Shown in pieces: positions 8,122-16,190 of a stretch of DNA of 64,000 nucleotides; positions within the stretch are counted from its first letter, which is position 1, and each line of letters starts with the position of its first letter. This stretch comes from JBDTSW01 sp963782605 (lineage in GTDB: Bacteria; Actinomycetota; Thermoleophilia; Solirubrobacterales; 70-9), in assembly GCA_963782605.1 (NCBI GenBank), contig CAWAKK010000012.1, positions 268,863-332,862 of the forward strand, written 5' to 3'. The notes beneath the pieces are model-generated. The model was given only the letters and a program-made list of their open reading frames with translations, was not told the origin of the DNA and did not search any database. Position numbers and translations under genes: made by a program.

Positions 8122-8889
8122 CTAACCCTCGTGCCAGGGCGTGAGTATCCGCGGGCCGTCCTCGGTCACGGCGACCGTGAACTCGAAGTGGGCCGCGAGC
8201 GAGCCGTCGGTCGAGTAGACGGCCCAGTTGTCGCCGCCGACGCGCACCTCGGGGCCGCCGGCGTTCACCATCGGCTCGATCGCGAGCACCATGCCCGGCT
8301 CGAGCTTCGGGCCGCGGCCCGGCTCGCCGAAGTTGGGGATCTGGGGGTCCTCGTGCATGTCGCGACCGATGCCGTGCCCGACGAGAGACCGGATGATCGA
8401 GAGGCCCTCGATCTCGACGGATCGCTGGATCGCATGAGAGACGTCCCCGAGGTGGTTGCCGGGCTTCGCCTCGGCGATTCCAGCGTGCAGGGCTGCCTCG
8501 GTGACCTCGAGGAGCTTTTGCGCCTCCTCGGAGATCGGGCCGACTGGCACGGTCAGCGCGGCGTCGGCGACCCACCCGTCCTTGGTGACGCCGACATCGA
8601 GCGAGATCAAGTCGCCGCGGCCGAGCTCGTACGCGCCAGGAATCCCGTGCACGACCATCGAGTTCGGCGACGCGCAGATCGACCCCGGAAAGCCGCGGTA
8701 GCCCTTGAAGCTGGCCGTGGCATCCTGAGAGGCGATGTAGCGCTCGGCGACCGAGTCGAGCTCGGCGGTGGTCACGCCCGGCCGGCACTTGGAGCGCAGC
8801 ATCCGCAGGCACCGGGCCTGGATGGTGCCGGCAGCCGCCATCCGCTCGACCTCGTCGGGTGACTTGACAATGATGCCGCCGCGGTACAT
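8122..8889 (-). CDS. map: Type I methionine aminopeptidase
   Basis: It removes the initiator methionine from nascent proteins. The 255-residue protein has all five metal ligands of the pita-bread fold: D98 (SLDVG), D109 (VADAAL), H172 (VGHGIG), E205 (AIEPMV) and E236 (HFEFTV). It lacks an amino-terminal zinc-finger extension. The start ATG 8889 has TAGCCT 7 nt upstream and no Shine-Dalgarno sequence, which suggests a leaderless transcript separate from adk. Confidence 0.96.
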   Translation of the reverse strand: MYRGGIIVKSPDEVERMAAAGTIQARCLRMLRSKCRPGVTTAELDSVAERYIASQDATASFKGYRGFPGSICASPNSMVVHGIPGAYELGRGDLISLDVGVTKDGWVADAALTVPVGPISEEAQKLLEVTEAALHAGIAEAKPGNHLGDVSHAIQRSVEIEGLSIIRSLVGHGIGRDMHEDPQIPNFGEPGRGPKLEPGMVLAIEPMVNAGGPEVRVGGDNWAVYSTDGSLAAHFEFTVAVTEDGPRILTPWHEG

Positions 8890-8896
8890 GGCGATG

Positions 8897-8902
8897 AGGC
8901 TA
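8897..8902 (-). promoter_or_regulatory. -10 box for leaderless map
   Basis: TAGCCT on the minus strand lies 7 nt before the map ATG. The 60-bp adk-map gap has no ribosome-binding sequence. Confidence 0.45.
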
Positions 8903-8949
8903 GCGTGACGCCCCGCCCGCGGGCGGGGGCGCTGAATCGGCTGCGCGAC

Positions 8950-9624
8950 CTAGAGCTCTTCCTCCATCCGCAGCGTCGCGAGGAGCGCCCGGATCCGGTC
9001 CGAGACCTCGTCTTGAGACCGAGCGCCGTCCACTCGCTTCAGCAACCCGCGCCCCTCGTAGAACGGCACGAGCGGGTCGGCGGTCTTCTCGTGATACTCG
9101 CGAACGCGGTGCTCGATCACGTCGGGCTTGTCGTCATCGCGAACGATGAGCTGGGCACCGCAGACGTCGCAGATGCCCTCGTTTTTCGGGGGATCGAAGT
9201 CCACGTGAAAGACGTGACCGTTGGGGCAGCTCCGGCGCCCGCCAAGCCTGCGAACCACCTCGCCATCGTCCACCTCGATCAGCACGGCCGCCGACAGCTT
9301 GCGTCCGATCTGATCCAGCTTCGCCTCGAGCGCCTCCGCCTGCGGCAGGGTGCGAGGAAAGCCATCAAGGATGAACCCGTCCTCGGCCTCCTTGCCTTCG
9401 ATTCGCTCCGCGATCACGTCGACCATGAGCTCGTCGGGGGCGAAGTCGCCGCGGTCCATGTATTCCTTGACCTTCGCTCCGAGCTCGCTCTCCTCGCGAA
9501 CCGCCGCACGCAGGATGTCGCCGGTGGCCCAGTACGGAAGGTGGAAGTCCTCCTGCAGACGCTCACCCTGCGTGCCCTTGCCGGAGCCGGGCGGGCCTAG
9601 GAGAACGAGGTTCAGCTCAGACAT
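8950..9624 (-). CDS. adk: Adenylate kinase, zinc-lid type
   Basis: It interconverts ATP + AMP and 2 ADP. The 224-residue protein has the P-loop GPPGSGKGTQ (residues 10-19), the AMP-binding DGFPRTLPQA and a long LID domain. The LID has C133-P-N-G-H137 and C152-D-V-C155, so the lid is probably held by zinc with a His replacing one usual Cys. It follows secY, as in most bacteria. A TAGGCT hexamer 9 nt before the ATG suggests a leaderless start. Confidence 0.96.
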   Translation of the reverse strand: MSELNLVLLGPPGSGKGTQGERLQEDFHLPYWATGDILRAAVREESELGAKVKEYMDRGDFAPDELMVDVIAERIEGKEAEDGFILDGFPRTLPQAEALEAKLDQIGRKLSAAVLIEVDDGEVVRRLGGRRSCPNGHVFHVDFDPPKNEGICDVCGAQLIVRDDDKPDVIEHRVREYHEKTADPLVPFYEGRGLLKRVDGARSQDEVSDRIRALLATLRMEEEL

Positions 9625-9633
9625 GGGGCGGGG

Positions 9634-9639
9634 AGCCTA
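9634..9639 (-). promoter_or_regulatory. -10 box for leaderless adk
   Basis: TAGGCT on the minus strand ends 9 nt before the adk ATG. It lies in the 36-bp secY-adk gap, which has no Shine-Dalgarno sequence. Confidence 0.45.
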
Positions 9640-9660
9640 AAGAACCCCGGCAGGCCATGC

Positions 9661-10935
9661 CTACTTCAAGAACCCCTCGTAGTTGCGCATCATGAGCTGC
9701 GCCTCGAGCTGCTTCACGGTGTCGAGCGCAACGCCCACCACGATCAGGATCGAGGTACCTCCGAAGAAGAAGTTGGCGGAGGTCTGGTTGATCAGGATCG
9801 TCGGCAGCGCCGCGACAGCGCCGAGGTAGAGCGCTCCTGGGAACGTGAGCCTGGAGAGGATCCGGTCCAGGTATTCGGCGGTAGGTCGCCCGGGTCTTAC
9901 GCCGGGGATGAAGCCCCCGTACTTCTTCAGGTTGTCGGCCTGGTCGACCGGGTTGAACGTGACCGCCGTGTAGAAGTAGGTGAAGATCACGATGAAGAAG
10001 ACCTCGCCGACCACGTAGGCCCAGCCGTTGGGGCTGAAGAAGGCGGCGAAGTCGAGCGCAGCGGGGGTATTGATGAGCTGGCCGATCGTCGGCGGGAAGG
10101 CCATGATCGAGGCGGCGAAGATCACGGGGATGACGCCGGCCATGTTCACTCGCAGCGGCAGATAGGTCGAGCCACCCGTGGTCATCCGGCGCCCGACGAC
10201 CCGCTTGGCGTACTGCACCGGGATCCGCCGCTGACCCTCCTGCACGAAGACGATTCCGACGATCACGGCGAGCGCGACGAAGGGCATCATCACGACGAAG
10301 ACCTGATCCGGGTTGGTCCACCAGGAGGCGATGCCGCCGGGCAACCCGGCCGCGATCGAGGCGAAGATCATCAGCGAGATGCCGTTGCCGATCCCGCGCT
10401 GGGTGATCAGCTCGCCCAGCCACATGAGGAGCGTGCAGCCCGCGGTGAGCGAGATCACGACCAAGAAGACGGTCCCGAACGTTGCGTTGGCGCCGAGCGG
10501 GCTGACCCCGCCGGAGAACGAGGAGGACTGGAAGAGCGCGACGTACCCGGCCGACTGCGCGAACGCGAGCCCGACCGTCAGATAGCGCGTGTACTGAGTG
10601 ATCTTCTGCTGACCGACCTCGCCCTCCTTCTGCAGGCGCTCCAGCGCCGGCACGACCACCGTCAGCAGCTGCAGGATGATCGAGGCGGTGATGTACGGCA
10701 TGATCCCCAGCGCGAACAGGCTCAGCCGGGAGAGGCTCCCGCCCGAGAAGAGGTTCAGGAAGCCGAGGATGTTGGACCCGGCGAACTGGTCGCCGAGCGA
10801 CTCAACCGCTGCAACGTCGACGCCCGGTGCGGGGATGTAGGCACCGAGGCGGTAGAGGGCCAGCATCGCCGCCGTGAACAGCAGCTTGCGGCGGATCTCC
10901 GGGATCGCGAAGGCGTTTGCGATCGTCTGGAGCAA
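9661..10935 (-). CDS. secY: Preprotein translocase subunit SecY
   Basis: SecY is the protein-conducting channel of the Sec translocon in the cytoplasmic membrane. The 424-residue protein is full length with about ten membrane helices. It shows the family motifs MPYITASIILQLLTVVVP, GELITQRGIGNGISLMIFAS and the basic cytosolic loop RRIPVQYAKRVVGRRMTTGG. It starts 3 bp after the rplO stop, so the two are coupled as in the spc operon. The amino terminus MLQTIANAFAIPEIRRKLL is typical. Confidence 0.97.
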   Translation of the reverse strand: MLQTIANAFAIPEIRRKLLFTAAMLALYRLGAYIPAPGVDVAAVESLGDQFAGSNILGFLNLFSGGSLSRLSLFALGIMPYITASIILQLLTVVVPALERLQKEGEVGQQKITQYTRYLTVGLAFAQSAGYVALFQSSSFSGGVSPLGANATFGTVFLVVISLTAGCTLLMWLGELITQRGIGNGISLMIFASIAAGLPGGIASWWTNPDQVFVVMMPFVALAVIVGIVFVQEGQRRIPVQYAKRVVGRRMTTGGSTYLPLRVNMAGVIPVIFAASIMAFPPTIGQLINTPAALDFAAFFSPNGWAYVVGEVFFIVIFTYFYTAVTFNPVDQADNLKKYGGFIPGVRPGRPTAEYLDRILSRLTFPGALYLGAVAALPTILINQTSANFFFGGTSILIVVGVALDTVKQLEAQLMMRNYEGFLK

Positions 10936-10938
10936 GAG

Positions 10939-11466
10939 CTACTCCGGTTGCTCGCCGCGGCCCGCGGCCGGGCCCGCCGGAATCACCTCGGCGGTGCCGC
11001 CAGCGGCCTCGATCTTCTCGCGCGCGGAGGCGCTGAAGGCGTGAGCGCGAACTGTGAGCTTCTTCGAGACGTCGCCACGTCCGAGCACCTTGACCGGATG
11101 CCGGCGCTTTGCGAGGCCCGCCGCGCGGAGGGTCTGCGGGGTGACCTCGTCGCCCGACTTGAAGCGGTCGTTCAGATCGCCGAGGTTCACCGGCTGCGTG
11201 TGTGTTCGGAAGGGCTCGAAGGGCATCGACATCTTCTTGTTCGGCCCGCGGAGCTTGCGCATCCGCATGTGGATCGGGTTCTGCCCGCCCTCGTAGTTGA
11301 CCTTGCGCTTTGACCCAGAGCGCGCGCCATAGCCCTTGTGGCCACGGCCCGCCGTCTTGCCCTGGCCCGAGCCCTCGCCGCGGCCGATGCGCTTGCGCGG
11401 ACGCCGCGAGCCCGGCTTCGGGCGCACGCTGTGAAGGTTGATCTCTTCCGGGTCGAGCCTCGCCAT
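10939..11466 (-). CDS. rplO: 50S ribosomal protein L15
   Basis: L15 is a late-assembly large-subunit protein with a long basic amino-terminal arm. The 175-residue protein (LHSVRPKPGSRRPRKRIGRG; GSGQGKTAGRGHKG) is slightly longer than usual because of an Ala/Gly/Glu tail. Its ATG overlaps the rpmD stop by one base (TGATG). Confidence 0.96.
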   Translation of the reverse strand: MARLDPEEINLHSVRPKPGSRRPRKRIGRGEGSGQGKTAGRGHKGYGARSGSKRKVNYEGGQNPIHMRMRKLRGPNKKMSMPFEPFRTHTQPVNLGDLNDRFKSGDEVTPQTLRAAGLAKRRHPVKVLGRGDVSKKLTVRAHAFSASAREKIEAAGGTAEVIPAGPAAGRGEQPE

Positions 11467-11654
11467 CAGCCCTTGCCATCCTTCTCGACCGACACCAGGT
11501 GCGAGACCACGCGCAGCATGCCGTCGAGCTGGGGGGTCTCGGTCATCGTCGATTCGCGCCCGATCCGGCCGAGCCTGAGCGAGCGCAGCGTGTCACGCTG
11601 CGCCGGCGAGGCTCCGTTGGACGAGCGGATCTGCCTGAGCTTTAGCTCGCTCAT
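11466..11654 (-). CDS. rpmD: 50S ribosomal protein L30
   Basis: This short protein of 62 residues contains the L30 core KLRQIRSSNGASPAQRDTLR and LRLGRIGRESTMTETPQLDG. It is overlapped at both ends: ATGA with rpsE upstream and TGATG with rplO downstream. Confidence 0.95.
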   Translation of the reverse strand: MSELKLRQIRSSNGASPAQRDTLRSLRLGRIGRESTMTETPQLDGMLRVVSHLVSVEKDGKG

Positions 11655-12304
11655 GATGCGGGCTCTTCGGCAGCCGGCTCGGTCGCCGCGCCCTCATCCT
11701 GTGATGGCTCGGCGGCGACCGCCTCGGGCGTGACCGCCTCGGCATCGCCCTCGCCCACCGTTTCCTTGGCGCCGTTCTTCTTTTGGATCCCGAGGACCTG
11801 GTTGACGGAGAGACCACGCAGCTTCGCCACCTGCTCGGGACGGCGCAAGCCGGTGAGGCCCTCCATCGTCGCCTTCACGAGATTGATCGGGTTCTGCGTA
11901 CCGATCGACTTCGAAAGCACGTCGCGGATGCCCGCGAGCTCCAGCACGGCCCGCACGCCCCCACCGGCGATCACGCCCGTACCCGGGCTCGCCGGGCGCA
12001 GCACCACGTGGCCGGCTCCGTAGCGGCCGATGGTCCGATGCGGAAGGGTCTGCCCGTACTTGGGGATCCGAACGAGGCTCTTGCGGGCGTTCTCGACGGC
12101 CTTTTGGATCGCCAGCGGGACCTCGCGAGCCTTGCCGTAGCCGATCCCAACCACGGACTCCTCGTCGCCGACGGCGACGAGCGCGGTGAACGAGAAGCGC
12201 CGGCCGCCCTTGACGACCTTGGCCACGCGGTTGATCTCGATCACGCGCTCCTGCAGGTCGAGGCCCTGCGGGCTCACGGATTCTGGCTCTACGTTGCGGG
12301 TCAT
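11651..12304 (-). CDS. rpsE: 30S ribosomal protein S5 with acidic C-terminal tail
   Basis: S5 is a small-subunit protein involved in decoding accuracy and mRNA unwinding. The start is ATG 12304 (MTRNVEPESVSPQGLDLQER); the longer upstream frame is antisense-like and rejected. The double-stranded RNA-binding core VVKGGRRFSFTALVAVGD and the PASPGTGVIAGGGVRAVLE motif are present. After about residue 175 the protein continues with an Ala/Glu/Pro tail of about 40 residues, one of several such tails in this cluster. Confidence 0.96.
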   Translation of the reverse strand: MTRNVEPESVSPQGLDLQERVIEINRVAKVVKGGRRFSFTALVAVGDEESVVGIGYGKAREVPLAIQKAVENARKSLVRIPKYGQTLPHRTIGRYGAGHVVLRPASPGTGVIAGGGVRAVLELAGIRDVLSKSIGTQNPINLVKATMEGLTGLRRPEQVAKLRGLSVNQVLGIQKKNGAKETVGEGDAEAVTPEAVAAEPSQDEGAATEPAAEEPAS

Positions 12305-12350
12305 GGGGCGATCAGGGTAGAGGGTCGGTTGTGCGTGCCTGCGGCGCGCA

Positions 12351-12704
12351 CTAGAACTCCAGGCCGCCCTCGCGGGCGCCCTCGGCGAGCGCTTTGACGA
12401 GGCCGTGGTAGCGGTAGCCGCCGCGGTCGAAGATGCAGGTCTCGACCCCGGCCTTCTTGGCGCGGTCGGCGAGCAGCTCGCCCGCCTTCTTCGCCTGTTC
12501 GGCACGGTCGAGGTCGCGCAGCTCCGGCTCGATCCATCCGACCGCGGCGACGGTGTGACCGCTCGCGTCGTCGATGAGCTGGGCGAACACGCCCCGGTTG
12601 GAGCGAAAGACCGACAGGCGCGGTCGCTCGGCCGAGCCACGCACCTTCGCGCGAACGCGGCGGCGGCGGCGCAGGCGCTTTTGTCCTTTGGTCTGAACGG
12701 CCAT
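12351..12704 (-). CDS. rplR: 50S ribosomal protein L18
   Basis: L18 binds 5S rRNA. ATG 12704 gives a 117-residue protein with the basic start QKRLRRRRRVRAKVRG, then RPRLSVFRSNRGVFAQLIDD and the ending DRGGYRYHGLVKALAEGARE. A much longer open frame upstream is a shadow of rplF. Spacing to rplF is 2 bp. Confidence 0.96.
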   Translation of the reverse strand: MAVQTKGQKRLRRRRRVRAKVRGSAERPRLSVFRSNRGVFAQLIDDASGHTVAAVGWIEPELRDLDRAEQAKKAGELLADRAKKAGVETCIFDRGGYRYHGLVKALAEGAREGGLEF

Positions 12705-12706
12705 GC

Positions 12707-13240
12707 CTACGCTCTCTTCCCGACCTTGCGGCGGACCTGCTCGCCGGCATAGCGGATGCCCTTGCCCTTGTAGGGCTCCGGGGGCCGGACACGGCGGATC
12801 CGTGCCGCCGTCTCGCCCACGAGCTGCTTGTCGATTCCCTTGACGATGATCTGCGTGGGCTGCGGCACCTCGAACTCGATCCCGTCCGGAGCGGGCATCG
12901 AGATCGTGTGGGAGTAGCCGACGCTCAGCTCCAGCGCCTTGCCCTGCAGGCGCGCGCGGTAGCCGACGCCCTGGATCTCGAGAGTCTTTACGAAGCCATC
13001 GGTGACCCCTTCGACCATATTCGCGATCAGGCTGCGGGTGAGCCCGTGCAAAGCTCGATGGGGGGCGCGGTCGGTGGGCCGGGCCACGGTCAGGGTGGAG
13101 TCCTCGACCTTCACGTCCATGTCCGAGCTGACGGCCTGAATCAGCTCGCCCTTGGGGCCGTTCACGGACACGCGGCCGGGCCCGACATCGACGGTTACGC
13201 CCTCGGGGATCTGCACGGGCTGCTTGCCGATGCGGCTCAT
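12707..13240 (-). CDS. rplF: 50S ribosomal protein L6
   Basis: L6 stabilises the sarcin-ricin loop region of the large subunit. The 177-residue protein starts MSRIGKQPVQIPEGVTV and ends with the signature PEPYKGKGIRYAGEQVRRKV. A 71-bp leader separates it from rpsH, unusually long for this cluster; it contains a diverged copy of the R1 repeat. Confidence 0.97.
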   Translation of the reverse strand: MSRIGKQPVQIPEGVTVDVGPGRVSVNGPKGELIQAVSSDMDVKVEDSTLTVARPTDRAPHRALHGLTRSLIANMVEGVTDGFVKTLEIQGVGYRARLQGKALELSVGYSHTISMPAPDGIEFEVPQPTQIIVKGIDKQLVGETAARIRRVRPPEPYKGKGIRYAGEQVRRKVGKRA

Positions 13241-13248
13241 AAACCACC

Positions 13249-13300
13249 TGCGGCAGCTTCGCCGCCTGACACGCTCACCTCGAGGCTAAGGCTTCTCATC
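13249..13300 (-). repeat. Diverged copy of structured repeat R1 in the rpsH-rplF gap
   Basis: On the minus strand the order is a hairpin (GAAGC/GCCTC with wobble), a linker GAGGTGAGCGTGTCAG, then a GCGGC/GCCGC hairpin, just before rplF. This copies the layout of the R1 elements at 38462, 41040 and 53506, but the fixed core is only partly conserved. Confidence 0.35.
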
Positions 13301-13311
13301 AAACCCACTCC

Positions 13312-13713
13312 TCACCACACGTAGGCGACGACCTCGCCGCCTACGCCCTGCTGTTTTGCCTCGTGGCCGGTCATGACGCCCGAGGAGGACGAGATGATCG
13401 CCGTGCCCATGCCGCCCTGCACGCGCGGGACCTCATCGCCCGAGACGTAGCGGCGGCGACCGGGCCGCGAGACGCGGCGCAGGCCGGCGATCACGGGGCG
13501 CCGCTCCTCGGTGTACTTGAGCTCCACCTTGATCACCTCGCCCACCGCGGTCGGCTCAACGCTGAATCCCTTGATGTAGCCCTGCTCGGCGAGGATGCGC
13601 GACATCTCGCGCTTCAGCTTCGAAGCGGGGATCTCGACCTCGGTGTGCTGGGCGGCGAGCCCATTGCGCACGCGGGTCAGGTAGTCGGAAACTGGATCGG
13701 TGACGACGCTCAT
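13312..13713 (-). CDS. rpsH: 30S ribosomal protein S8
   Basis: S8 binds the central domain of 16S rRNA and in many bacteria also represses the spc operon. The 133-residue protein (DPVSDYLTRVRNGLAAQHTE) has the carboxy-terminal RNA-binding motif GMGTAIISSSSGVMTGHEAK and a normal length. It follows rpsN by 13 bp. Confidence 0.97.
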   Translation of the reverse strand: MSVVTDPVSDYLTRVRNGLAAQHTEVEIPASKLKREMSRILAEQGYIKGFSVEPTAVGEVIKVELKYTEERRPVIAGLRRVSRPGRRRYVSGDEVPRVQGGMGTAIISSSSGVMTGHEAKQQGVGGEVVAYVW

Positions 13714-13726
13714 TGGAGTTCCTTGC

Positions 13727-13912
13727 CTACCAGGAGGACTTCGTCAGGCCAGGGATGTGACCGTTGTGTGCGGCCTCGCGCAGACACAGACGGCAGAGGC
13801 CGAACTTGCGGTAATACGCGCGCGGTCGACCGCACCGCCGGCAGCGGTTGTGCGCCCTGGTCTTGTATTTGGGCTTGCGCCCCTGTTTTACGATCTTCGA
13901 TGTCTTCGCCAT
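13727..13912 (-). CDS. rpsN: 30S ribosomal protein S14, zinc-binding type Z
   Basis: The 61-residue S14 has the zinc ribbon CRRCGRPRAYYRKFGLCRLC, which places it in the short C+ class, also called RpsZ or S14p type Z. It ends in the normal PGLTKSSW. It lies between rplE and rpsH with 8- and 13-bp gaps. Confidence 0.97.
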   Translation of the reverse strand: MAKTSKIVKQGRKPKYKTRAHNRCRRCGRPRAYYRKFGLCRLCLREAAHNGHIPGLTKSSW

Positions 13913-13920
13913 CTCGGTCT

Positions 13921-14733
13921 CTACTCGTTTCCTTCGCTGCCTGATTCGCCGGCGCCTTCCGAGGGCTCGCCGCCGCCTTCGCCCTCTTCGTCCTCTTCTT
14001 CCTCTTCCCTGACGGGCTTGGCGTAGGCCTCTGGGTTCTCGGCCTTGAGCTGCTCGAGGGCGGCGGCCTCGGCCTCGGCCCGCAGACGGGCCTCCTCCTT
14101 GCGCCGCTCCTCCTCCTCGGCGTCCGCCACGTCCTCGGTCCCCGGACGTCCCTCTTCAGAGAATGGCATGCCGAGCGCCAAAAGCAGTTCGAAGCCCTCC
14201 TCATCGGTCTTCGCGCTGGTCGCGATCGTGACGTCGAGACCGCGCACCTCGTCGATCGAGTCGTAGTCGATCTCGGGGAAGATCAGCTGCTCGCGGACAC
14301 CCATCGAGTAGTTGCCTCGTCCGTCGAACGAACGTGGATTGAGCCCGCGGAAGTCGCGGATGCGGGGGATCGCGATCGTGATGAGCCTGTCGAGGAACTC
14401 CCACATGCGAGTGCCGCGGAGCGTCACGGCGACCCCGACGGGCATTCCCTCGCGGAGCTTGAAGTTCGCGATCGACTTGCGGGCACGGCGAACGTTCGGG
14501 TGCTGACCCGCGATCGTGGCGAGCTGCTCGGTTGCGGCCTCCAGGACCGGCGTCGACTGCTTCGCTTCGCCGACGCCCATGTTGAGGCCGATCTTGACCA
14601 GGCGCGGGACCTCCATCGGATTGCCGTAGGAGAACTTCTTGGTGAGCGCGGGCGCCACCTCGGACTCGTAGCGCTCGCGCAGACGCGGCGGCGGGGCCGC
14701 GCGCTGGGACTCTGGGACTGTCGCTGATTCCAT
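13921..14733 (-). CDS. rplE: 50S ribosomal protein L5 with long acidic tail
   Basis: L5 forms the central protuberance with 5S rRNA. The core up to about residue 190 is typical (NPMEVPRLVKIGLNMGVGEA; ELLLALGMPF). The protein then runs on for about 80 residues of Glu/Ala/Arg-rich, coiled-coil-like sequence and an E/G-rich end. The total is 270 residues, whereas 180-190 is usual. The reading frame is intact, so this is an extension and not a frameshift. Confidence 0.95.
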   Translation of the reverse strand: MESATVPESQRAAPPPRLRERYESEVAPALTKKFSYGNPMEVPRLVKIGLNMGVGEAKQSTPVLEAATEQLATIAGQHPNVRRARKSIANFKLREGMPVGVAVTLRGTRMWEFLDRLITIAIPRIRDFRGLNPRSFDGRGNYSMGVREQLIFPEIDYDSIDEVRGLDVTIATSAKTDEEGFELLLALGMPFSEEGRPGTEDVADAEEEERRKEEARLRAEAEAAALEQLKAENPEAYAKPVREEEEEDEEGEGGGEPSEGAGESGSEGNE

Positions 14734-14746
14734 TGGATGCCTTCGT

Positions 14747-15088
14747 CTAATCGATCGACTTGTCGGTGCGCTTGGAGTAGCGCTGGCGCTTGCCGTCGTC
14801 GCCGGTGCGAACGCCGACGCGAGTGGGCTGGTTGTCGGACGGGTCGACGAGCATCACGTTCGAGACGTCGATCGGACCCTCCTTCTCGATGATCCCGCCC
14901 GCCTCGCCACCGCGCTGGGTGTCCTTGACCGAGCGCGGCCGCTGGTGGCGCTTCACGATATTGAGGCCCTCGACGTAGACGCGGCGGCGCCCCGGCTCCG
15001 TCCGGACCACTCGTCCCGTCTTTCCCTTGTCCTTGCCGGCGGTGATGAGCACGTGGTCATCGCGCCGGACTCGCATCGACTTACTCAT
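14747..15088 (-). CDS. rplX: 50S ribosomal protein L24
   Basis: L24 starts large-subunit assembly. The 113-residue protein carries the KOW motif HVLITAGKDKGKTGRVVR and the following VEGLNIVKRHQRP. The ATG at 15088 gives MSKSMRVRRDD; an internal ATG four codons later is possible. It starts 3 bp after the rplN stop. Confidence 0.96.
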   Translation of the reverse strand: MSKSMRVRRDDHVLITAGKDKGKTGRVVRTEPGRRRVYVEGLNIVKRHQRPRSVKDTQRGGEAGGIIEKEGPIDVSNVMLVDPSDNQPTRVGVRTGDDGKRQRYSKRTDKSID

Positions 15089-15091
15089 CGT

Positions 15092-15460
15092 TCAGAGCAC
15101 CTCCGGAGCGAGCGAGACGATGCGCATGAAGTTGCGGTCGCGGAGCTCGCGCGCGACGGGGCCAAAGATGCGAGTCCCGCGCGGCGCTCCCTGCGGGTCG
15201 ATCAGCACGGCGGCGTTCTCGTCGAACGAGATGTATGTGCCGTCGGAGCGGCCGAACTGCTTCCGCGTGCGTACAACCACGGCCTGAACGACCTCGCCCT
15301 TGCGCACGGCGCTGTGGGGCGTCGCCTGCTTGACGGTCGCCGTGATCACGTCGCCCACACCCGCGTAGCGGCGGTGAGAGCCACCCTTGACCCGGATGCA
15401 CAGGATCTCTCGAGCGCCCGAGTTGTCGGCTACCTTGAGCTTTGTCTCCTGCTGGACCAC
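15092..15460 (-). CDS. rplN: 50S ribosomal protein L14
   Basis: L14 is an interface protein of the large subunit. The 122-residue protein has the signature VADNSGAREILCIRVKGGS and the ending MRIVSLAPEVL. It has the exact standard length and no tail, unlike its neighbours. Confidence 0.97.
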   Translation of the reverse strand: MVQQETKLKVADNSGAREILCIRVKGGSHRRYAGVGDVITATVKQATPHSAVRKGEVVQAVVVRTRKQFGRSDGTYISFDENAAVLIDPQGAPRGTRIFGPVARELRDRNFMRIVSLAPEVL

Positions 15461-15470
15461 GAACGGGCTC

Positions 15471-16190
15471 CTACCTCGCCTTCTCCACGATCTCGAGCAG
15501 GCGCCAGCGCTTTGTCTTCGAGAGGGGGCGCGTTTCGACGATCCGCACCGTGTCCCCCTCGCCCGCGGCGTTCTCGGCGTCGTGGGCGTGCAGCGTGGCG
15601 CTGCGGCGGACGACCTTCTCGTAGGTGGGGTGACGACGCGCGACCTCGATCTTCACCGTGATCGTCTTGTCAGCCTTCGTGGAGACGACCCGGCCCAGGC
15701 GGACCTTCTTCGGACCCGGTGGGCGGTCGGCGGCAGGCGTACCCTCGCGGGATTCCTCGGCGTGCTTCGCCCGCATGCGCTCGCGATAGCGCCGCCGGTT
15801 GGCCGCATTGTGGGCACGGGTCTCCGCGCGCTCGCTCACGCGCTCTTCCACGTTGCGCTCAGGGCGCGGCTCGCCGGAGAAGGTGGAGCGCTCTCGCTTT
15901 CGCAGTTGCTTGGGCGTCAGGGTCTCTGCCGGCTCGGCATCTTCGCTCGGGGCAGCAGGCGCCTCGGCGGCAGGCTCGGCCTCCTCAGCGGGACTCTCGT
16001 CCTCAGCCGGGCGCTCCTCGGCCGGCGCCGCTTCCGCAGGGGCCTCTTCAGCAGGGGCCTCCTCGGCAGGGGCCTCTTCAGCAGGGGCCTCCGCGGCAGG
16101 GACCTCCGCGGCCGCGTCGTCGGCGGCCTCGGGAGCGGCGTCGGCCGCCGTCTCTTCGCCTTCGTTCTCGGTCTTCTCTTCGTCTGCCAT
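15471..16190 (-). CDS. rpsQ: 30S ribosomal protein S17 with very long N-terminal acidic extension
   Basis: S17 binds the 5' domain of 16S rRNA. The ordinary S17 domain is only the last 80 or so residues (RLGRVVSTKADKTITVKIEV to LLEIVEKAR). About 155 residues precede it: an Ala/Glu/Pro low-complexity stretch with five EEAPA-like units, then an Arg/Glu-rich segment. The whole is 239 residues, nearly three times the usual length. The ATG overlaps the rpmC stop by one base, which supports this far-upstream start. A later start near residue 140 cannot be excluded. Confidence 0.9.
   Translation of the reverse strand: MADEEKTENEGEETAADAAPEAADDAAAEVPAAEAPAEEAPAEEAPAEEAPAEAAPAEERPAEDESPAEEAEPAAEAPAAPSEDAEPAETLTPKQLRKRERSTFSGEPRPERNVEERVSERAETRAHNAANRRRYRERMRAKHAEESREGTPAADRPPGPKKVRLGRVVSTKADKTITVKIEVARRHPTYEKVVRRSATLHAHDAENAAGEGDTVRIVETRPLSKTKRWRLLEIVEKAR
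16036..16110 (-). repeat. Five 15-bp tandem repeats inside rpsQ
   Basis: On the plus strand five consecutive units begin GCAGGGGCCTC (the last GCAGGGACCTC) and differ in the final four bases. They encode the five-residue EEAPA-like repeats of the S17 amino-terminal extension. Confidence 0.9.

Noticed and set aside
11651..12640. An N-terminally extended S5 of 329 residues
   Set aside because: The extra 112 codons overlap rplR in another frame and are Arg/Ser-rich shadow sequence. The canonical S5 start is ATG 12304.
16036..16110. Tandem 15-bp units considered as a CRISPR or VNTR locus
   Set aside because: There are no spacers; the units are in frame within rpsQ and encode a protein repeat. 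No CRISPR array or cas gene is seen in the window.
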